64,000 nt of DNA, taken from assembly GCF_001956585.1 (NCBI RefSeq), contig NZ_MSRR01000013.1, positions 85,930-149,929 of the forward strand. Direction: 5' to 3'. Below are positions 10,029 through 16,830 of the stretch, in pieces; within the stretch, counting starts at the first letter, position 1, and each line of letters begins with the position of its first letter. Origin of the DNA: Actinomyces naeslundii (lineage in GTDB: Bacteria > Actinomycetota > Actinomycetes > Actinomycetales > Actinomycetaceae). The notes under the pieces were generated by a model, which was not told where the DNA came from, did not search any database, and saw nothing but the letters and a program-made list of their open reading frames with translations. The position numbers and the translations under genes were made by a program.

Positions 10029-10071
10029 GTCCTTGAGCCTGTCGGGCCCGGATGAAGCCCCGGCAGGGGTT

Positions 10072-10089
10072 GGTCAAGATCTGGTCAAG
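10072..10089 (-). promoter_or_regulatory. Putative response-regulator operator upstream of the multicopper oxidase
   Basis: GGTCAAGATCTGGTCAAG is an almost perfect direct repeat of GGTCAAG with 11-bp period, 44-61 bp upstream of the oxidase start and overlapping the last codons of the kinase gene. It is the best of the three copies in the cargo. On the minus strand each half reads TTGACC, so the site may also overlap a -35 element. Confidence 0.65.
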
Positions 10090-11194
10090 AAGTCACGGTG
10101 GGCAGGGTCAGCGCGAAGGTTGCGCCGTGGCCGGGGCCGTCGCTGTGGGCCGTCAGGTCACCGCCGTGGGCGCGGGCAATGGCCCTGGAGATCGCCAGGC
10201 CGACACCGGTTCCACCGTCGACGTCGCGAGTGCGGGTGCCCTCGACGCGGTAGAAGCGTTCGAAGACGTGGGTGAGGGCCTCGGTGGGGATGCCGACGCC
10301 GTTGTCGGTGACGCGGACCACGGCCCGGTCGTGCTCGTGTCTCATCGCGACCTCGACCCGGTTGCCGCCCACCGTGTGTTGCAGGGCGTTGCGCAGCAGG
10401 TTGTCCAGGACTTGCCCGATGCGAGCGGCATCCACGTCGACGCGCAGGCCGGGAACGGTCTGGGCGTGCAGCGTCACCCCGGCGGCGTCGTAGGCGTGCC
10501 GGGCTGCGGCGACGCTGGCCGTCACGATCTGGTCGAGGTCCTGGTGGCTCAGCGACAGTGGGATGCTGCCTTCCTCGGCGCGGGAGACCTCAGAGATGTC
10601 GGCGGCCAGGGCGGCCAGCCGCTGGTTCTGCCGTAGCAGGATCTCGACGTTTGCGGGGGTGAAGTCGACCACACCGTCCTGCAGTCCTTCGAGGGTGACC
10701 TGGGTGGCGGCCAGCGGGGTGCGCAGCTCATGGCCCAGGTCGGTGAGCATGCGTCGTCGGGTCTGCTCCGTGGAGGCGATCTGGCTGGCCATGTGGTTAA
10801 AGGCGTCGGCGACCTGGGCCAGCTCGGGGCTGGCCGAGGTCATCATGACGGGTTGGTCGTAGTGTCCGGCGGCGACATGTTGGGCGCCGTCCACGAGGGC
10901 TTCGACCCCGCGCGACAGGTTCCGGTTGAGGACGGTGGCGACCCCGAGGGCGGCGAGCATCGCGGTGCCCAGACCCACGGCCAGTGACACCAGGCCCGCG
11001 TCGTGGAAGGCCTGCTGAGCGTGCTCGACGACATCGGGCTGGGCGTGGCCGGCTTCGAGCATGTGCATCCGGAACCATGCCGGGCCGACCAGCAGTGCCG
11101 TCAGCACCGTGGTGGCGGCCATCGCCGCCACCACGGCCATCTGGGTCCACAGCAGTCGGCGTCCCCAACTGCCGCGCGGGTTGCGCGGCATCAC
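10085..11194 (-). CDS. Copper-cargo sensor histidine kinase
   Basis: A 369-residue membrane sensor kinase. The first membrane segment is at about 14-38, followed by a very short extracytoplasmic loop (about 40-66) with a MHM motif and further His residues that could bind copper, and a second membrane segment at about 67-90. A HAMP linker leads to the HisKA box LGHELRTPL with phospho-acceptor His155, then the HATPase N and G boxes (LLRNALQHT, DNGVGIP, GTGVGLAI). Its ATG overlaps the regulator stop as ATGA, so the pair is translationally coupled. The loop is much shorter than the periplasmic domain of CusS-type kinases. The copper ligand is inferred from context. Confidence 0.9.
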   Translation of the reverse strand: MMPRNPRGSWGRRLLWTQMAVVAAMAATTVLTALLVGPAWFRMHMLEAGHAQPDVVEHAQQAFHDAGLVSLAVGLGTAMLAALGVATVLNRNLSRGVEALVDGAQHVAAGHYDQPVMMTSASPELAQVADAFNHMASQIASTEQTRRRMLTDLGHELRTPLAATQVTLEGLQDGVVDFTPANVEILLRQNQRLAALAADISEVSRAEEGSIPLSLSHQDLDQIVTASVAAARHAYDAAGVTLHAQTVPGLRVDVDAARIGQVLDNLLRNALQHTVGGNRVEVAMRHEHDRAVVRVTDNGVGIPTEALTHVFERFYRVEGTRTRDVDGGTGVGLAISRAIARAHGGDLTAHSDGPGHGATFALTLPTVTS

Positions 11195-11907
11195 TGCCCT
11201 TGGCCCATCCGGTAGCCGACGCCGCGCACCGTCTGCACGAACCGGGGCTGGGAGGGGTCGTCACCGAGCTTCTTGCGCAGGTGCGCGATGTGCACGTCGA
11301 CCAGGTGGTCGTCGCCGACCCAGTCCTCGCCCCACACGGCGTCGGTGAGCTGGCGGCGGTTCAGCACCCAGCCGGGGTGTTCCGCCAGGGCCTGCAACAG
11401 GTCGAACTCGGTACGGGTCAGCTCCACCGGTGACGCGTCGAGCTCCACCCGACGCGACGACGGGTCCAGGGTGAGGGCGCCGATGCGGTGCACCACCGCG
11501 GCCGTGGCGCCCGTACTTCCGGCGCGGGGGCGTCTCAGCAGCACCTGGATGCGAGCCACCAGCTCACGCGGGCTGAACGGTTTGGTCATGTAGTCGTCCG
11601 CGCCGACCGACAACCCGATCAGCTTGTCGACCTCGTCGGCGCGGGCCGTGAGCATCAACACGTAGCAGTCGCTGAAGGTGCGCAGCTGGCGGCACACCTC
11701 CACCCCGTCCATGCCCGGCAGGCCCAGGTCCAGCACCACCACGTCGGGGGCCGTGGCCCGGACAAGGTCAAGCGCGGCCAGCCCGTCCCCGCAGGTCTGG
11801 GCCGACATGCCGGCCCGCTCGAGGTAGTTCTTCACCGTGCCCGACAGCACCGGCTCGTCGTCGACGACCAGGACACTCGGTACAACCGCAACAGAAGCGC
11901 TGTTCAT
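11191..11907 (-). CDS. OmpR-family response regulator of the copper cargo
   Basis: A 238-residue two-domain regulator. The receiver domain spans about residues 10-125, with the acidic pocket at Asp16/Asp17, phospho-acceptor Asp60 in VVLDLGLPG and Lys in MTKPF. The winged-helix C-terminal domain spans about 140-236 and contains RTEFDLLQALAEHPGW and a DVHIAHLRKKLG recognition segment. It is coupled to the following kinase. The probable targets are the three 18-bp direct repeats at 8439, 10072 and 12703; no such repeat precedes this gene itself, so it is probably transcribed with the membrane protein gene upstream. Confidence 0.92.
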   Translation of the reverse strand: MNSASVAVVPSVLVVDDEPVLSGTVKNYLERAGMSAQTCGDGLAALDLVRATAPDVVVLDLGLPGMDGVEVCRQLRTFSDCYVLMLTARADEVDKLIGLSVGADDYMTKPFSPRELVARIQVLLRRPRAGSTGATAAVVHRIGALTLDPSSRRVELDASPVELTRTEFDLLQALAEHPGWVLNRRQLTDAVWGEDWVGDDHLVDVHIAHLRKKLGDDPSQPRFVQTVRGVGYRMGQGQ

Positions 11908-11938
11908 GACACCACCTCACCACGGACCCGGCCGGGGA

Positions 11939-12658
11939 TCAATTCGACGGGGCGGAGCTGGGCATCATCGTCGAGTGGTCCATGTCCGTCATGCCACCCA
12001 TGTCGTGGTTCATGCCGGACATGCTGCCCATGTCGTGCTGCACCGAGGCCGGCGCCTTCGGCGAATAGCCCATGACGGCAGGGTCGAGCATGCCGAAGAT
12101 CATCGCGACGTGGGCCACCACCAGGAACACCGCCACCATCGCCACGTGCAGGCGCAGGCGCCCGGTCTCGTCGCGGCCCAAGAGCTCGGCCTCCAGCAGG
12201 CTGATCACCAGCATCGGCACGCCACCGGCCAGGTACGACAGGACAGCGATCACGTCCGCGGGGCCACGCCAGCCACCATTGACCGTCAGCGGAACCACGG
12301 CAGTGATAAGCAGGTGCAGGCCGATGAACACCCACACCGGCCCGGCCAGCAACCCGGCCCAGTGGCCCACCTTCGTCACCCATCCCGGCGCCGGACGCTC
12401 ACCCCGACGAGCCAACAGCATCACCAACTCGGTGATCGCGAGCGTCTCGGCCAGCACGACCGGAAGCGCCATGAACAACAGCAGGTTCCACGGCTGACGC
12501 ACGGCCAACAGCCCCATGTAGTGGGTCATCGGCATGCCCTCCATCCCCGACCCGGAGGTCAGGTCAGGGGCGGCCAGGGCCAGGGCGGCAGCTGCGATGG
12601 TGCCGACACCCAGGGCAACCAGCGGCACGGTACGGGAAGAGTTCTCGTTCGAGGTCAT
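11939..12658 (-). CDS. Integral membrane protein with Met/His-rich C-terminus
   Basis: A 239-residue protein with about six hydrophobic segments, started at MTSNENSS (ATG 12658) because an upstream in-frame ATG adds a residue string crossing likely promoter sequence. Near residue 45 it has MTHYMGLLAVRQPWNLL followed by a LAETLAITEL helix, which I associate from memory with a permease-like family (DUF6803) found near copper genes. The C-terminus, about residues 210-232, is a dense Met/His/Asp tail (MSGMNHDMGGMTDMDHSTMM) that looks like an extracytoplasmic copper-binding sequence. It is first in the regulator-kinase unit and has its own operator at 12703-12720. Function unproven. Confidence 0.8.
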   Translation of the reverse strand: MTSNENSSRTVPLVALGVGTIAAAALALAAPDLTSGSGMEGMPMTHYMGLLAVRQPWNLLLFMALPVVLAETLAITELVMLLARRGERPAPGWVTKVGHWAGLLAGPVWVFIGLHLLITAVVPLTVNGGWRGPADVIAVLSYLAGGVPMLVISLLEAELLGRDETGRLRLHVAMVAVFLVVAHVAMIFGMLDPAVMGYSPKAPASVQHDMGSMSGMNHDMGGMTDMDHSTMMPSSAPSN

Positions 12659-12702
12659 GGCCACAAGCCTCGAAGCCCCACACCAAGGTCGGGGCAAGGG
12701 AA

Positions 12703-12720
12703 TGTGAAGATTCGGTCAAG
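12703..12720 (-). promoter_or_regulatory. Putative response-regulator operator at the head of the cargo
   Basis: TGTGAAGATTCGGTCAAG is the third and most diverged copy of the 11-bp-period direct repeat, 45-62 bp upstream of the 12658 start. Its place suggests positive autoregulation of the regulator-kinase pair with the Met-rich membrane protein. Confidence 0.55.
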
Positions 12721-12739
12721 CCGGTCTCCGGGTAGACAT

Positions 12740-12788
12740 GGGGCCAGAACAGACCGTCACCATGGGGCCAATCGAAGTTGACAGAGCC
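12740..12788 (-). repeat. IS21-type right-end repeats R1-R2
   Basis: Two inverted copies of the left-end motif occur here: GGGGCCAGAACAGACCGTCA at 12740-12759 and GGGGCCAATCGAAGTTGACA at 12764-12783. R1 matches left repeat L3 best, and the outer R2 matches L1 at 16 of 20 positions. This marks the right end of the element 7.2 kb beyond istB. Confidence 0.7.
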
Positions 12789-13334
12789 ACCAAGACGACG
12801 CTCATCCCCTCCACCCGTCGTCCCGGCCCCGCCGACGCCGCGGTGGTTCGCACCGTCGAGGAGGCCCTGCACCGGCGGGCACACCTGGGGCGGATCACCG
12901 TTGATCAGCGGCTCTATGAGGGCTACACGGCTCCGTTGGGACTACGTTCGGCCTCACCGGGCCTGCGCACGGCGGGGCGTGGAACCCGGCTGCCTCTGCC
13001 CGAGGGCGAGACGATCCGCTTCTTCCTGCACTGGCGCGACCTGGCCGTGGGCGTGGGCGAGCACCAGGTGGCGAACCTGGATCACAGCAGCAACCGGGCC
13101 CTGGCGCATCTGCTCGACCTGCTGGAGGGTCGGCGCATGCCGCTGGCGCACCTGCTGGGGCTCTTGGCCGACGACGTCGTCGAGGACCCCGATAAGGCCC
13201 AGCTGGTCTTCGGCGAAGGCAGGATCCTGCCGTGGCAGACCGAGCGGCTCCTAGCGCTGCTGGACCCCGAGAGAGTCACGGCGGACGCGGTCTCCGAAGC
13301 GGACGGGGGCGCCGAGGACCGGCAGGCGGGGTAA
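12789..13334 (+). pseudogene. 5'-truncated gene at the right border of the element
   Basis: An open frame enters from the element end, where an ATG at 12738 lies inside the right-end repeats, and runs to TAA 13334. The chromosomal part encodes about 180 residues. A first block, LRSASPGLRTAGRGTRLPLP then IRFFLHWRD, and a last block, VVEDPDKAQLVFG then LPWQTERLLALL, recall the middle and end of TerD-related large actinobacterial proteins (MXAN_6230/SCO0854 type), with the part between apparently deleted. This assignment is from memory and tentative. Codon bias looks native. I read it as the remains of a larger gene cut by the mobile element and an internal deletion. Confidence 0.45.
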
Positions 13335-13409
13335 CACTGGGCAGTGTCCAGCCATGAGGGTGCTTCCTTCCGCATTTTCACAGCATCCAGCGCTCTCGCT
13401 CTCCGGACA

Positions 13410-13445
13410 CGGCCGGGCGGGGTCATCAGTGACCCCGCCCGGCCG
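13410..13445. terminator. Bidirectional stem-loop terminator
   Basis: A perfect 16-bp inverted repeat, CGGCCGGGCGGGGTCA, with a TCAG loop lies between the truncated gene and the convergent VOC gene. There is no long T tract on either side, as is common in high-GC genomes. Confidence 0.8.
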
Positions 13446-13456
13446 CTGTGTGCGGG

Positions 13457-14245
13457 TCAGAAGGTGGTGAGCAGGAAGCGCGCCCCGTACGGATCAGCAA
13501 CCTCCACCATGCGCCCGAACGTGAAGTCGATGGGCTCGACGACGATGGTTCCCCCGAGCTCGCGCACCCGCTGAGCGGCGGCGTCTGCGTCCTTGACCCC
13601 GAAGTAGATGCGCCAGCGCGAGGGGGCCTCCTCACCCCCGAAATAGCCTGCCCGGCCCACACCGCTCACAGATCTGCCCCCGACGACGCTCGTGTAGAAG
13701 GACTGCTCCTGGTCGTCAATGGTCAGCCGGCGGGTGGGCCACCCGGCGGCCTCCCGGTAGAAGCGCTCAGCCAGTTCCAGGTCGCTGGCCAGGACGTCGA
13801 ACCACACCGGCATCCCGGCCTGGTAGGGGTAGGGTCCCTCGAAATCCTCATCTTCCAGGAGCCCGATGACGTTACCGTCGGGATCGGAGGCGAGGGCGTA
13901 GGCCATGGTCTCAGTGACGCGAGTGGGTTCCACAACGACACTCCCTCCGGTTCTCTCCGCGGCTCCGGCGGCGGTGCGGACGTCGTCGACCATGAAGCTC
14001 ACCCGCCAGCCTGAACCACCGGGGGCCTGGGCGGCAGATTCGAAGGAGCCGATGAGCCGGCCGCCGTGATGCACCTCGGTGGTCAGCGGTTCGTCCGGCT
14101 CACTGCGGGTGATCTCCCAGCCGAGGAGGTCCCGGTAGAACGCGGCCGAGGCGTCGATGTCCGGTGTGTACAGCTCGATCCAGCAGGGAAAGCCGGCAAG
14201 GCGCTCGGCGGGCACAGGCAGGGCATTGGCGGTGATGTCGGTCAT
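13457..14245 (-). CDS. Two-domain VOC (glyoxalase/dioxygenase-fold) protein
   Basis: A 262-residue protein made of two VOC modules, about residues 18-128 and 140-262. Each begins with a WIELYTPD or WFDVLASD strand followed by the AAFYRDLLGWE-like helix and ends in a strand rich in DPDGN or DPYGA. Such proteins bind metal in paired beta-alpha-beta-beta-beta units and act on glyoxal, antibiotic or aromatic substrates; the substrate here cannot be told. The start follows AAGGAG. It lies just downstream of the AraC-type gene on the same strand, with 134 bp between them, so regulation by that protein is possible. Confidence 0.85.
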   Translation of the reverse strand: MTDITANALPVPAERLAGFPCWIELYTPDIDASAAFYRDLLGWEITRSEPDEPLTTEVHHGGRLIGSFESAAQAPGGSGWRVSFMVDDVRTAAGAAERTGGSVVVEPTRVTETMAYALASDPDGNVIGLLEDEDFEGPYPYQAGMPVWFDVLASDLELAERFYREAAGWPTRRLTIDDQEQSFYTSVVGGRSVSGVGRAGYFGGEEAPSRWRIYFGVKDADAAAQRVRELGGTIVVEPIDFTFGRMVEVADPYGARFLLTTF

Positions 14246-14379
14246 CAGTGGCTCCTTACTCCAGCTGCATGTCGAGGGACGTCATAACGCTCCACGACGG
14301 TAGACCGGTCGGCGCACCGCTAACGACTCCGATCCTGCTCTCTTGAGCGGTGCCCCTTTCAGGCCGACTCAGACGACCA

Positions 14380-15207
14380 TCAGACCACCATCGCTGCCAG
14401 GGCCACAAGGACCGCGGGATCCCAGGGGAGGGCGGCGCGCACCGGCAGGGTGACGGGGCCGGCGACGGGAACCTCGGGGACGGGCAGTCGCGCGACGAGC
14501 GGGCTCGCGGGGGCCAGGTGCTCGTAGACGCTGGCACCGTCGGGAAGAACGGTGGCGAGGATCCAGGGAGCGTCCGGGACCACGGGCAGCTCCACCTCGT
14601 CAATACCACGACGCAGTGTCCCGGTGGCCGGCAGCCCGCTGGGGACGGGGCGGGGAAAGGTGCCGACCCACTGGTAGGGGGCAGGTCCGAGCGCACGGCG
14701 CATCTTCTCCGGAACTTCCGGGCGTACGCGGATCCTCCCCGCCGCCGGTACCAGGAGGCTTACGGCCGGCAGGGTTTGCTCGGCGATCCGGTCGGCGATG
14801 CGACGCAGGGCGCCAGGCGGGGTTCCGACGTCGCGCAGGAAGCGCCGGCTGAAGGTACCCACCGAGGTGTAGCCGACCTCGTGACAGGTCTCGGCCACGC
14901 CCATCCGGTGGGCGACGAGGAGGTGCTTGGCCTTGTGCAGTCGCCAGGCAGCCAGGTAGTCCATGGGCGAGGTTCCGACGGCGGCCGTGAAGACCCGGGT
15001 GAGGTGGGAGGGGCTGTAGGCGAGGTGCGCCGAGAGGTCTCCGATGGTGACACGATCGCGAAAATGGGTGCGCAGGTACCGAGTGGCTCGCAGCGCCAGG
15101 TCGGCGACGGCCTCGTCGATCGTCTGACCCATCTGTGCGCCGTCGGCCGCTGGAGCCACGTGGGAGGAGCCTGGCGACATGAACCCATCAGGTGAGTACT
15201 CGCGCAT
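14380..15207 (-). CDS. AraC-family transcriptional regulator
   Basis: A 275-residue regulator with an N-terminal AraC DNA-binding domain at about residues 30-135: first helix-turn-helix around TIGDLSAHLAYSPSHLTRVF, second around GVAETCHEVGYTSVGTFSRRF. The C-terminal half (150-275) is a putative ligand-binding part rich in small beta-type residues and lacks a recognisable motif. AraC domain first and effector domain second is like the SoxS/Rob arrangement rather than AraC itself. A TAACGT -10 box at 15214-15219 lies six bases from the ATG, indicating a leaderless transcript. It may control the adjacent VOC gene. Confidence 0.88.
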   Translation of the reverse strand: MREYSPDGFMSPGSSHVAPAADGAQMGQTIDEAVADLALRATRYLRTHFRDRVTIGDLSAHLAYSPSHLTRVFTAAVGTSPMDYLAAWRLHKAKHLLVAHRMGVAETCHEVGYTSVGTFSRRFLRDVGTPPGALRRIADRIAEQTLPAVSLLVPAAGRIRVRPEVPEKMRRALGPAPYQWVGTFPRPVPSGLPATGTLRRGIDEVELPVVPDAPWILATVLPDGASVYEHLAPASPLVARLPVPEVPVAGPVTLPVRAALPWDPAVLVALAAMVV

Positions 15208-15213
15208 GACGCC

Positions 15214-15219
15214 ACGTTA
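15214..15219 (-). promoter_or_regulatory. -10 box of a leaderless promoter (AraC gene)
   Basis: TAACGT on the minus strand is followed by six bases (GGCGTC) and the ATG at 15207. This geometry puts the transcription start at or next to the start codon and recurs at many genes in the window. Confidence 0.55.
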
Positions 15220-15289
15220 CACAGCGGTGACCTCCGAAACGACGACGAGATAGGACCCCACCCACTCGGGCGGAGGAGCTGGGGCTCTG

Positions 15290-15475
15290 GCATCGAAGAT
15301 TCCGCTGGCTGATACGCCGACACAGGCCACTTCCGCGGGAAGCCTGACTTCCTACGCTGTCATCGCAACCGACGCACTCCCCAGGAATGGGTCGATGCCG
15401 ATTCCCCAGAATCAGTCCCCGTGTCAGCCTCAGTACCAGACGGCGTCCTCGTACGGGTACCCCTCGCTCGCGTTC
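15290..15475 (+). pseudogene. Degenerate second copy of the window's first gene start
   Basis: Sequence 15290-15394 matches 21-124, and the frame opened at ATG 15395 begins MPIPQNQSPCQPQYQ against MSTPQNQPPYQQPYQ in the first gene. After about 25 codons similarity is lost and the frame runs antisense into the next gene on the minus strand, without the membrane segments of the intact copy. It marks a duplicated locus: in both places this start is found near a TM/PH-like family gene (stub at 2587, intact at 15542). Confidence 0.6.
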
Positions 15476-15541
15476 CGCACGCACCGAGTTGGTCCAGGAC
15501 ATCATGCCCACTCGGCGTCGACGAACGCCCGGCGTTCCGGT

Positions 15542-16804
15542 TCAAGCGGACTGATCTCGCCGCGGGATCATCAAACCGATGCTCTTTTCGAGTATCTCGC
15601 GTTCTTGTTGCATGCCCTCATCCTGCACGGCGATATACCGGCCGCTCTCTCGGGTGACTCCATGGGCGACACCCCAGAGCCAGATGGCTTCACAGCGGGC
15701 GACCAACTGCTCCTGCCTCCGACGAAAGTTCCCCCATGTGACACCGGCACCGTCCAGTGCGATCTGCCTCCCGTTGGCATGCACGACAAAGATCCTGTCC
15801 CCGACGACGAACAGGTCGGAGCGGGACTCCGGCCAGGCGCAGGTCCTCCTCCCGGCACGAATTCCTCGGTCATCCACGACTACTCGCTGGAAGCATCCAT
15901 AGATCTTGTATATGGGGTAGGCCATTAATACGGGAGCAAGAACAAGAAACAGTATCGCGTAGAGTCGATCCGAGTCACTCACCGAGGTTGTTTCATAGAA
16001 TAGCTGCTGAACGCTAATGAGGATGAACAGTACCCCCAATCCGATAAGGAAGAGTCCACCGTTGCAGAGATGTTCTTTGATTCTGCGCCAGACTGGGGTG
16101 CAGAACACAACACGACTCTTTCTCATCATCTTGTCGGCCCCATGATTCTGACGAGCCTCCACCAGCCGAGGATCCTCGTGAACCGACTCAGCGTCAGAGA
16201 CGATCCAGCCGTGTCGTCGGACATAATTCAACATGGCCCGGAGAGCAGCAGAGCCCCTGTTGCTGGAATCATCCAGCGTCATGCCGAGAACACAACCTGG
16301 AAGCCTGATGAGATCGTCACGATCACCATTCACGAGTACGATCCGAGTTCGATCGATTCCTCCTTCGGATCCAGGCGCAGTCATATCAAGCGTCGAAAGC
16401 GTGAACCTTGAGAGCACTGACGTCCAAGGACGTCGCTCAGTGAACAGAAGACGCCGCATCTCAACACCGGACTCGCTCAGAACAGATCTACGTCGCGTAA
16501 CATTTATCCCCCAGATCGTCGGAATGCTGAGCATCATAAGAACATACATGTCATCGGAGCGATAGAAGCCGCTCATCAGCGAGCCCAGCAATTGCGCCCC
16601 CGTTGACGCCATCCAGGCGACTCCCACGACGGCCGCCGCCATCGCGACGTACCGAACGAGCACTGAGCGCCTCAGTATCAGGCGTCCATCTGAGGTCTCA
16701 GTCGTCCACCCCCGCAGCGACTTGTTCCTGACTGGGCGCCTGCTTCCGGAACCTCCAGAGGTGTTCCCGGCGCCACCAGAACGGCTCGTAAAAGATATCA
16801 TCAC
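15542..16804 (-). CDS. Membrane protein with two TM-hairpin/PH-like repeats (paralogue 1)
   Basis: A 420-residue protein of no named family that I know. It appears internally duplicated: a pair of hydrophobic helices (about 50-100) followed by a PH-like beta segment (ESGVEMRRLLFTERRPW, then FTLSTLDMTAPG), and a second helix pair (about 255-315) followed by a similar segment (DRGIRAGRRTCAWPESRSD). The C-terminus has IWLWGV, SGRYI and an acidic DEGMQQEREI helix shared with its neighbour and with the stub at 2587. Start is GTG 16804 or ATG 16801. It lies 26 bp after the paralogue and is probably transcribed with it. The PH-like assignment is inference from pattern. Confidence 0.75.
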   Translation of the reverse strand: MMISFTSRSGGAGNTSGGSGSRRPVRNKSLRGWTTETSDGRLILRRSVLVRYVAMAAAVVGVAWMASTGAQLLGSLMSGFYRSDDMYVLMMLSIPTIWGINVTRRRSVLSESGVEMRRLLFTERRPWTSVLSRFTLSTLDMTAPGSEGGIDRTRIVLVNGDRDDLIRLPGCVLGMTLDDSSNRGSAALRAMLNYVRRHGWIVSDAESVHEDPRLVEARQNHGADKMMRKSRVVFCTPVWRRIKEHLCNGGLFLIGLGVLFILISVQQLFYETTSVSDSDRLYAILFLVLAPVLMAYPIYKIYGCFQRVVVDDRGIRAGRRTCAWPESRSDLFVVGDRIFVVHANGRQIALDGAGVTWGNFRRRQEQLVARCEAIWLWGVAHGVTRESGRYIAVQDEGMQQEREILEKSIGLMIPRRDQSA

Positions 16805-16830
16805 ACGTCACCCTCTCCCAGGAAATGCAA

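Larger units (their letters stand above)
2867..12788. mobile_element. IS21-family element carrying a copper-resistance cargo
   Basis: Three directly repeated 20-bp motifs of the form TGAC-N12-CCCC sit at 2872-2957, just upstream of istA. Two copies in inverted orientation sit at 12740-12788. The outermost pair, TGACAACTTGGTTCGGCCCC on the left and TGTCAACTTCGATTGGCCCC read inward from the right, match at 16 of 20 positions, as expected for IS21-type multiple terminal repeats. No such repeat lies between the end of istB (5493) and copA (stop at 5519), so the only visible right end is beyond the copper genes. No target-site duplication is evident and both flanking genes are truncated, so exact termini are uncertain by a few bases. 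istA contains a stop codon, so the copy may no longer move by itself. An alternative is an IS fused to a relic of a second copy. Confidence 0.65.

Noticed and set aside
5513..10055. Several long plus-strand open frames opposite copA and the oxidase
   Set aside because: Gly/Val/Asp-rich mirror frames typical of high-GC genes, without signals or motifs; the minus-strand frames carry every catalytic motif.
2859..12800. Target-site duplication around the element
   Set aside because: No matching 4-8 bp flanks were found with any reasonable choice of termini.
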